Shown: positions 14,126 to 18,577 of the stretch, one piece after another
Layout of the letters: every line of letters begins with the position of its first letter
Numbering within the stretch: the first letter of the stretch is position 1
Source: an uncultured Bacteroidia bacterium
GTDB taxonomy: Bacteria; Bacteroidota; Bacteroidia; SpSt-205
Direction of reading: 5' to 3'
Length of the DNA: 18,577 nucleotides
Assembly: GCA_937995505.1 (NCBI GenBank)
Contig: CALKJV010000022.1
Coordinates: 1-18,577, forward strand
Notes under the pieces: generated by a model
Databases searched by the model: none
Told to the model about the DNA's origin: nothing
What the model saw: only the letters and a program-made list of their open reading frames with translations
Made by a program: the position numbers and the translations under genes

Positions 14126-14907
14126 CAGTATATTCGGGCAAAATTTAGGTAAGCTGGCACTACTTCCACCTGCCGAATAAACGAGGGATAGCGCACAAGC
14201 TCCGGATAGACCACCGTATCGCTGGCCAAGACCTTATCCATGCGCAATACAAGTTCAAAATCTTCCGGCTGGTAGGCGCCCAACTGGCTTTCTGGCACCC
14301 AGAAGCGCACTTCCACTCGGGCAGGGTTGAGAAGCACTTTGTACCCCCGCACCCCCTCTAGACGGGGCGCAAGGGACACACTCGCAAAAACAAACCGATC
14401 CACATTCGCCTCTACCCAAAGAGTCTCAGGGTAGATATACCACTTAGGGGGAAGGGGCACCGAATAGACCCGCTTGCCTCTTCGCGCCACTAAGGAAACT
14501 TCCCAGGAAGGGGGAGAGAAATCCCGAACCACCCAAAGAGTATCTTGAAGCCAGCGGGGAGGTTCTACAAAATCGGTTCCTTCCGGCAGCACCCAATGCA
14601 ATTTAGGGTGATAGACTTCTCGGCGCAATTCCTCGCAGACAGAACCCACAGGAGGCCAAGACACGCTAAGTTCAGTAGGTGCCTGTGGCGGCGCAAAACA
14701 ATATCGCGCCAACGAGAGCGTATCCGGCGGCTGCCATAAAAAAAGCGCATACGCAGGACCTTCTATCTGGACATCTACAGACCGCACAGTGCCCCCCTGT
14801 ATCGCTAGATGTACACTCTTACGCACCTGATAGCGTTGATCTAGCTTGACAAGCAGCCAGAGCAGGCAGGCGCACAGGAGCGAAAGCCCATACAGGCCCC
14901 ACCTCAT
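14125..14907 (-). CDS. YbbR-like membrane-anchored periplasmic protein
   Basis: This 260-residue protein has a single N-terminal membrane anchor (GLYGLSLLCACLLWLLVKL, residues about 4-22). A beta-rich extracytoplasmic region follows, including VHLAIQGGTVRSVDVQIEGP, WEVSLVARRGKRVYSVPLPP and NPARVEVRFWVP, that looks like the strand pattern of YbbR repeats. The call depends mainly on position: in Bacteroidota a YbbR-domain protein sits between yajC and coaE. In Firmicutes, YbbR/CdaR regulates the c-di-AMP synthase CdaA, but no cyclase gene is in this window and the Bacteroidota role is unknown. It overlaps yajC by 4 nt and coaE by 1 nt. Confidence 0.75.
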   Translation of the reverse strand: MRWGLYGLSLLCACLLWLLVKLDQRYQVRKSVHLAIQGGTVRSVDVQIEGPAYALFLWQPPDTLSLARYCFAPPQAPTELSVSWPPVGSVCEELRREVYHPKLHWVLPEGTDFVEPPRWLQDTLWVVRDFSPPSWEVSLVARRGKRVYSVPLPPKWYIYPETLWVEANVDRFVFASVSLAPRLEGVRGYKVLLNPARVEVRFWVPESQLGAYQPEDFELVLRMDKVLASDTVVYPELVRYPSFIRQVEVVPAYLNFARIY

Positions 14908-15230
14908 GACTTATCGGGCGGCTGAGCGTAGGAACGAACAGCCGCTTTCTCTATGCGCAGTTTTACATTCTTATCCACTTCTAAGAGGAGGGTATCCCCC
15001 TCCAGCGCTACAATCTCCCCATGAATGCCTGAAGAAGTAATAACTTTATCGCCTTTTTTGAGCGAGTCGCGAAAAGCTTGCTCACGCTTCTGCTGACGCC
15101 GCTGTGGCAAGATGAGAAAAAAGTAGAACACTACAAAAATACCCACCAGGAAAAGCAGCTGGATGAGCATAGGACCTGGACCGGGGCCCGCTGCAGGGGC
15201 TCCCCCATCTAACCAAATTACCGAACGCAT
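14904..15230 (-). CDS. yajC: Preprotein translocase accessory subunit YajC
   Basis: YajC is a small inner-membrane partner of SecDF. The 108 residues show one membrane segment (MLIQLLFLVGIFVVFYFFLI) followed at once by the hallmark LPQRRQQKR. The cytoplasmic domain follows, with LKKGDKVITSSGIHGEIVAL and VDKNVKLRIEKAAVRS. An N-terminal extension of about 20 residues, rich in Gly, Pro and Ala (GGAPAAGPGPGP), precedes the membrane segment; such extensions are common in Bacteroidota YajC. The gene starts 6 nt after the DUF1573 stop and overlaps the YbbR-like gene by ATGA. Confidence 0.95.
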   Translation of the reverse strand: MRSVIWLDGGAPAAGPGPGPMLIQLLFLVGIFVVFYFFLILPQRRQQKREQAFRDSLKKGDKVITSSGIHGEIVALEGDTLLLEVDKNVKLRIEKAAVRSYAQPPDKS

Positions 15231-15236
15231 GGGAAC

Positions 15237-15710
15237 TTACTGCTTGGCTGGGATTACTTCGCCGCGAAAGCGCAAAAGGTGAGAAGGAGGATCGGTATTA
15301 GCAAAGACCGTCACCGTCTTCATCTGCTCGCCGGAGCGCCCCTGAGAGTCAAATATGACTTCTACAAAGCCTTCACCGCCAGGGGGAATGGGTTCTTTTG
15401 TCCAGTTCGGCGCAGTACATCCGCACGAAGGCTTCACATCCGTCAAGCGCAGGGGCACCGTGCCGGGGTTTTTTACCTTGAAGCGGTACTGCACTTTCTC
15501 GCCCTCCCGGATTTTACCGAAATCATGCTCCATCTTATCAAATTCAATTTTGGCGGTGGGCTCTGGGGCTTGGGCGACCGCCACGGCCTGACTAGAAGGC
15601 CCTGCTTGCCCTTGGGGAGAGGAGGACGAAGACTTCCCTTGCTCTTCCTTCGCTACGGGGGCGCAGGCTATCCACAGCACCCCTACTATTCCCACGATGA
15701 GTTTGCGCAT
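15237..15710 (-). CDS. DUF1573 lipoprotein
   Basis: The 157 residues have a lipoprotein signal (VGVLWIAC, lipid Cys16) and a low-complexity Ser/Gln/Ala linker (SSSSSPQGQAGPSSQ). One DUF1573 domain follows (residues about 54-154) with the family signature HDFGKIREGEKVQYRFKVKN, LTDVKPSCGCTAP and PPGGEGFVEVIF. DUF1573 is an Ig-like fold domain widespread in Bacteroidota, without an assigned function. Its place just before yajC is conserved in the phylum. The start ATG 15710 follows a TACCTTTG box by 8 nt inside a 27-nt gap after the YtxH gene, suggesting its own promoter within the minus-strand run. Confidence 0.92.
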   Translation of the reverse strand: MRKLIVGIVGVLWIACAPVAKEEQGKSSSSSPQGQAGPSSQAVAVAQAPEPTAKIEFDKMEHDFGKIREGEKVQYRFKVKNPGTVPLRLTDVKPSCGCTAPNWTKEPIPPGGEGFVEVIFDSQGRSGEQMKTVTVFANTDPPSHLLRFRGEVIPAKQ

Positions 15711-15718
15711 AAGTATCG

Positions 15719-15726
15719 CAAAGGTA
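15719..15726 (-). promoter_or_regulatory. -7 promoter element (TACCTTTG) before the DUF1573 gene
   Basis: TACCTTTG matches TAnnTTTG exactly. It lies in the 27-nt gap between the YtxH stop (15738) and ATG 15710, 8 nt from the start codon. The predicted transcript would have a leader of only a few bases. It would drive DUF1573-yajC-ybbR-coaE and perhaps the genes beyond. No clear -33 element was found. Confidence 0.55.
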
Positions 15727-15737
15727 CAGATTTCCCG

Positions 15738-16049
15738 CTAAGTGGTAGTGCTGCGCACCTCGCCCAGCAGGCCTTCAATCTCTAAAAGGAGCTGCTCAGC
15801 CCGCTTATACTCATCGGGACGAAGGCCACTTTCCATGAAGGCTTTCTGTCTAATTTGCTCGTAGGTAGAAGGGGGTTGATCACCGGAGACCTTACTTCTA
15901 AGGGTATTCCAGTACCCCTCCAGCTTTTGGCGAAGGCGCCTACGGGTATTAGCCCCACTATCTGGTGCTACCAAGATGCCTACGACAGTGCCCACCGCTA
16001 CCCCGGCGAGAAAGGCCCAAAAGGCTCCACTACCGCGCGAATCGCTCAT
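15738..16049 (-). CDS. YtxH-domain small membrane protein
   Basis: This 103-residue protein has an N-terminal Gly/Ala-rich membrane segment (WAFLAGVAVGTVVGILVAP) running straight into DSGANTRRRLRQKLEGYW. The motif APxSGxxTRRxLxxK is the hallmark of YtxH (gas-vesicle GvpP-like) proteins. The C-terminal half is charged and helical (YKRAEQLLLEIEGLLGEV). In other bacteria YtxH proteins are stress-associated, without a known biochemical function. The gene starts by ATGA overlap with rlpA. A TACATTTG box within the rlpA 3' end lies 5 nt before the start. Confidence 0.85.
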   Translation of the reverse strand: MSDSRGSGAFWAFLAGVAVGTVVGILVAPDSGANTRRRLRQKLEGYWNTLRSKVSGDQPPSTYEQIRQKAFMESGLRPDEYKRAEQLLLEIEGLLGEVRSTTT

Positions 16050-16723
16050 ACTGGCAAATGTACGACAAAAGCTTGCCAGCCTTCTCGCTTGAGACGATCG
16101 CGCAGGCGTTCGGCCCCCTTCCGGTCAGAGGCTCCCCCTACAAGCACCCGATAGAGATTTTGCCCTCGCAGCGAAACCCGCCACAAAAAAGCGGATTCCT
16201 TGAGTTCCTTCTGTGCATTCTGCGCGAGGGTACGGGCGTTCTGCAACTCACTGAAAGCGCCTATTTGTACGGCGTACGGTTTGGGCTGGATAGGGCGCCC
16301 TTGCAGGTCAAAAAAGTTTGCTTGCGGCGCAGGGGGAGGAGGGCTCTCGGGTACTTGTGTAACCTCCAAACGCACTGCTGTCACGCCCTTCGCTAAAAAG
16401 CCGAGCTCTCGGGCCGCTCGCTCTGAGAGGTCTATCACCCGTCCAGCCTTATGAGGGCCGCGGTCGTTTATCCGTACGATGACAGATCGCCCGCTGGAGA
16501 GCTCCGTCACCCGCACATACGTCCCAAACGGTAGGGTCTTATGCGCAGCGGTGAGGGAATTTTTATCGTACTTTTCTCCAGAGGCGGTGCGCCTACCTTG
16601 AAAGCTAGCTGCATAATAGGAGGCTTCCCCCTCTTCTACATAGCCCATCTGCGCACTCAATACGAAGGGGAGGAGCCCAAGTCGCCATCCCCTCAACCGA
16701 AGCCAGCCCCCCAGAACGCTCAT
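16046..16723 (-). CDS. rlpA: RlpA-like septal/peptidoglycan protein with DPBB and SPOR domains
   Basis: RlpA binds denuded septal peptidoglycan and in some species cuts it as a lytic transglycosylase. The 225 residues comprise a signal peptide (WRLGLLPFVLSAQ, about 12-25) and a double-psi beta-barrel domain (about 31-120) with GEASYYAASFQGRRTASGE, AAHKTLPFGTYVRV and VRINDRGPHKAGRVIDLS. The Asp of NDRGP is the conserved catalytic residue. A Pro-rich linker (ESPPPPAPQ) and a C-terminal SPOR domain (PYAVQIGAFSELQNARTLA; LYRVLVGGASDRKGAERLRD) complete it. ATG 16723 is chosen because it begins the signal peptide and overlaps the upstream stop by ATGA. The frame is open back to 16912, but that part lies inside the aldehyde dehydrogenase gene. 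Which activity applies here is not proven. Confidence 0.93.
   Translation of the reverse strand: MSVLGGWLRLRGWRLGLLPFVLSAQMGYVEEGEASYYAASFQGRRTASGEKYDKNSLTAAHKTLPFGTYVRVTELSSGRSVIVRINDRGPHKAGRVIDLSERAARELGFLAKGVTAVRLEVTQVPESPPPPAPQANFFDLQGRPIQPKPYAVQIGAFSELQNARTLAQNAQKELKESAFLWRVSLRGQNLYRVLVGGASDRKGAERLRDRLKREGWQAFVVHLPV
16055..16062 (-). promoter_or_regulatory. -7-like element (TACATTTG) before the YtxH gene, inside rlpA
   Basis: TACATTTG fits TAnnTTTG and lies 5 nt before ATG 16049. It is made of the last codons of rlpA, before the ATGA overlap. The genes are tightly coupled, so this is the weakest of the six boxes. It still follows the same TTTGC pattern and spacing. Confidence 0.3.
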
Positions 16724-18408
16724 CCGGCCAAACAGTCCCGCACGCCTACCCACCGAAATCGCTTCACGATAAAGCTCGCATCTACGAAAGAAGCGTTCCC
16801 GGCGGGATTCCCCCCTGTGCCATGGAAGTCCGAGAAAGCCACACTCTGATTGATAAACACCTGCCCCTGGAAGTTGAAGCTCACAGGCACGGCAGCTTCT
16901 GCGAGGAGGCACGCCGCCTCTCGCTTAAACTCGGGGTCGGCGGTGTAGATAGCGCAGGAGAGCATCCCTTTCTCTCGGGCTATCTGGTACAGGGCCTCCA
17001 GGCCTACTCTGGCACTCTCTACGGGCACGAGGAGCAGACGCGGCCCGAAGTGTTCGGTGTGCGCAGCCGGAGCGTCAGCTCCAGACAGCTCCGCCACGAT
17101 AGGCGTAAGTGTACGCGCCTGTGGATACTGCGGATGGGCATAGGCCGCAGCGCTACGACGCACCTGCACTTGCGCCTCTAGCGTGTGAATCCTTTCAGCC
17201 ACAGAGTCATTCTGTAAAGCACCCAGTATCGCCGGAGCGGCCTTTGGATGACCAGCCAGCTCCTCAATAGCCTGCTGGAGAACCTGGGCTACCTCCGCAT
17301 AGGAGAGCATCCCCGTAGCCGTGCGAACCCCCTCCTTGGGAATATACACATTCTGCGGCGCGGTGCACATCTGCCCACTGTACAAGCTAGCGGAAAAAGC
17401 TAGGTTTTTCGCTACGGCTCCGAGATCTTCTACGCTCTCTATGAGTACCGAGTTGACACCGGCCTTTTCCAGAAAAGTCACCTTGCCTGAAAGGGATTCC
17501 AAATACGCCCCAAATTCACTACCGCCTGTGTAATCAATAATGCGCACATAGGGATGCTCTGCGAGTTGGCGAGTTACGGGAGCTGCCACGCTATCTACGA
17601 TGAGCTGTACGATAGTAGGCGGGAGGTCATACTCAGCCAAAAGCTCCTGCAAAATCGCCACTACGACAGCGATCGGATAAATGGCCCGAGGATGCGGTTT
17701 GATCAGCACAGGGCTACCTACGGCGAGACTGGCATACAGGCCAGGTAAGACATTCCAAACTGGAAAAGTAGAAACTCCAATGTGTAGGGATATGCCTTCG
17801 GGCTGAGGGGAAAAGTACTTATCTACGACGGCACGGGTGCGGCCGAGGTCTTTTTCCCAGCGGACTTTTTCGGGGATATGGCTCAGCTCCTCATACGCTA
17901 CGGCGAGGGCTTCTACGGCTCGGTCGGCGGCGTGTGGGCCAGAGGCTTGAAAGGCCATCATCCAAGCCTGGCCCGTAGTGTGCATGGTCGCGTGTGCCAC
18001 TTCAAAGAAGCGGTGCGAAAAGCGCTCTACCGACTCCATAAGCAGACCTATACGCTCCGACCACGGCACCCACCGCCACACCGCAAGGGCTTCTCGGGCG
18101 GCTTCAATGGCTTCAGATACCTCGGTCTGGGGATACGATAAACCTAAGGGCTCTCGCGTATAAGGCGAAACTTCATCCGAAATCAACCATCGGCGGGCAG
18201 GCTGGCGTAACCTATCAAAAGGGCGCCCCAACTGTGCCTTAAAATCCCCCTCTCCCTGCGCAGCAGCAGCCTCGGGATACGCTCGCTGGTCCTCCGGGTA
18301 GGCATACCAGTAAGTACGCTTATGCCAAGCTGTACGGGCCTCCTCTAACCGAGTCCGATGCTTTTCCCAGAGCTCGGCTCGCCTCGGGTGGGTCGTGTAA
18401 ATTTCCAT
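16720..18408 (-). CDS. paaN: PaaN-type aldehyde dehydrogenase superfamily protein
   Basis: The 562 residues have a distinctive N-terminal extension (about 1-95: AWHKRTYWYAYPEDQRAYPE, RRWLISDEVSPYTREPLG) followed by an aldehyde dehydrogenase fold. Recognisable parts are ISLHIGVSTFPVWNVLPGLY, LASLAVGSPVLIKPHP with NAD-binding elements, IIDYTGGSEFGAYL, the general-base segment FLEKAGVNSVLIE, and the nucleophile segment YSGQMCTAPQN (catalytic Cys). The late NFQGQVFINQSVAFSDFHGTG also fits. This layout fits the PaaN family, annotated as a phenylacetate-degradation aldehyde dehydrogenase that oxidises the ring-opened CoA semialdehyde; it lacks the MaoC domain of E. coli PaaZ. No other paa gene is in the window, so the true substrate is open. 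It starts 18 nt after the T9SS gene and overlaps rlpA by ATGA. Confidence 0.82.
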   Translation of the reverse strand: MEIYTTHPRRAELWEKHRTRLEEARTAWHKRTYWYAYPEDQRAYPEAAAAQGEGDFKAQLGRPFDRLRQPARRWLISDEVSPYTREPLGLSYPQTEVSEAIEAAREALAVWRWVPWSERIGLLMESVERFSHRFFEVAHATMHTTGQAWMMAFQASGPHAADRAVEALAVAYEELSHIPEKVRWEKDLGRTRAVVDKYFSPQPEGISLHIGVSTFPVWNVLPGLYASLAVGSPVLIKPHPRAIYPIAVVVAILQELLAEYDLPPTIVQLIVDSVAAPVTRQLAEHPYVRIIDYTGGSEFGAYLESLSGKVTFLEKAGVNSVLIESVEDLGAVAKNLAFSASLYSGQMCTAPQNVYIPKEGVRTATGMLSYAEVAQVLQQAIEELAGHPKAAPAILGALQNDSVAERIHTLEAQVQVRRSAAAYAHPQYPQARTLTPIVAELSGADAPAAHTEHFGPRLLLVPVESARVGLEALYQIAREKGMLSCAIYTADPEFKREAACLLAEAAVPVSFNFQGQVFINQSVAFSDFHGTGGNPAGNASFVDASFIVKRFRWVGVRDCLAG

Positions 18409-18412
18409 GTAG

Positions 18413-18420
18413 CAAAGGTA
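18413..18420 (-). promoter_or_regulatory. -7 promoter element (TACCTTTG) of the paaN-type gene
   Basis: TACCTTTG lies in the 18-nt space between the stop of the T9SS protein gene (18427) and ATG 18408, 4 nt before the start. It matches the Bacteroidota TAnnTTTG consensus exactly and shares TTTGCTAC with the box of the TonB receptor. The predicted transcript would start at or next to the ATG. No convincing -33 element is seen upstream. Confidence 0.6.
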
Positions 18421-18426
18421 GCCAAT

Positions 18427-18577
18427 CTATCGCACCAGCGTAACCGTACCTGCCCGCACCAGCCCCCGAAACCGAATCACAAATACGTAAGCCCCTTCCG
18501 AAGCCTGCCCGCCCTGAGCTACGCGCCCATCCCATTCAAATGGAGCCACCGTGCTGCGATAGAGCTCCTTGCCCCAG
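18427..18577 (-). CDS. C-terminal end of a T9SS type B (gliding-associated) secreted protein
   Basis: Only the last 49 codons are in the window; the gene enters from the right edge and stops with TAG at 18427-18429. The reading WGKELYRSTVAPFEWDGR, then SEGAYVFVIRFRG and GTVTLVR, follows the pattern of the gliding-motility-associated C-terminal (T9SS type B, CHU_C) domain: W-G-x-x-L-Y/F, W-D-G, G-x-Y-x-Y/F-x-I, and a final strand with Gly and Leu/Val-Arg. The protein is therefore probably exported through T9SS. Its passenger part lies outside the window, so its function is unknown. Confidence 0.75.
   Translation of the reverse strand, partial: WGKELYRSTVAPFEWDGRVAQGGQASEGAYVFVIRFRGLVRAGTVTLVR

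Noticed and set aside
18320..18535. 71-codon minus-strand open frame spanning the T9SS and paaN junction
   Set aside because: It reads through both real genes in a different frame and has a Gly/Arg/Ala-rich translation without features.
1..18577. tRNA or rRNA genes, CRISPR arrays, insertion sequences, phage genes or defence systems
   Set aside because: Almost every base is covered by recognised housekeeping, envelope or export genes. No direct repeats with spacers, transposase motifs or tRNA-like cloverleaf sequences were noticed.

Overview
The window is chromosomal DNA of a Bacteroidota bacterium. This rests on two type IX secretion (T9SS) sorting domains (type A on a metalloprotease, type B on a protein cut by the right edge), a TonB-dependent receptor with a carboxypeptidase-regulatory-like N-terminus, the gene orders purH-mreB-mreC-mreD-mrdA and DUF1573-yajC-ybbR-coaE, and repeated copies of the Bacteroidota -7 promoter element TAnnTTTG. 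The DNA is GC-rich by eye and very tightly packed: most neighbouring genes overlap by 1-20 nt, and the longest stretch without a gene is 97 bp. No tRNA, rRNA, CRISPR array or mobile element is visible.

Layout. (1) 1-1080, minus strand: the N-terminal 360 residues of a TonB-dependent outer-membrane receptor. It was recovered by reading the frame open to the left edge. (2) 1178-10937, plus strand: one nearly gapless run of ten genes. It contains a DUF6580-type membrane protein, a beta-propeller lipoprotein, a NeuD-like acyltransferase, purH, mreB, mreC, mreD, mrdA (PBP2), rimO and an unrecognised probably exported protein. (3) 18577-10916, minus strand: a second run converging on the first. It contains a T9SS type B protein (C-terminus only), a PaaN-type aldehyde dehydrogenase, rlpA, a YtxH protein, a DUF1573 lipoprotein, yajC, a YbbR-like protein, coaE, corA, an M43 metalloprotease with a T9SS type A domain, and a SixA-like phosphatase. 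The two runs meet tail to tail with 22 bp of coding overlap.

How the genes work together. mreB/mreC/mreD/PBP2 form the core of the cell-elongation machine, here without rodA. RlpA (a peptidoglycan-acting septal protein), YajC (Sec accessory) and the T9SS cargo belong to envelope building and export. The divergent pair at the left end (TonB receptor opposite a small membrane transporter-like protein and a surface beta-propeller lipoprotein) looks like a three-part uptake system for a scarce cofactor or metal complex. Corrinoid is one candidate because BtuG of Bacteroides is a lipoprotein of this architecture.

The most notable signal is regulatory. Six genes carry TA(A/C)NTTTGC directly before the start codon, with the TAnnTTTG core 3-8 nt from it. 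If these are real -7 elements, transcription starts at or within a few bases of the start codon and the mRNAs are leaderless. Other points of note are an 8-T tract at the signal peptide of the M43 protease, where one extra T would give a better signal peptide and start, and an 18-codon open frame with a strong Shine-Dalgarno-like sequence bridging mreB and mreC.
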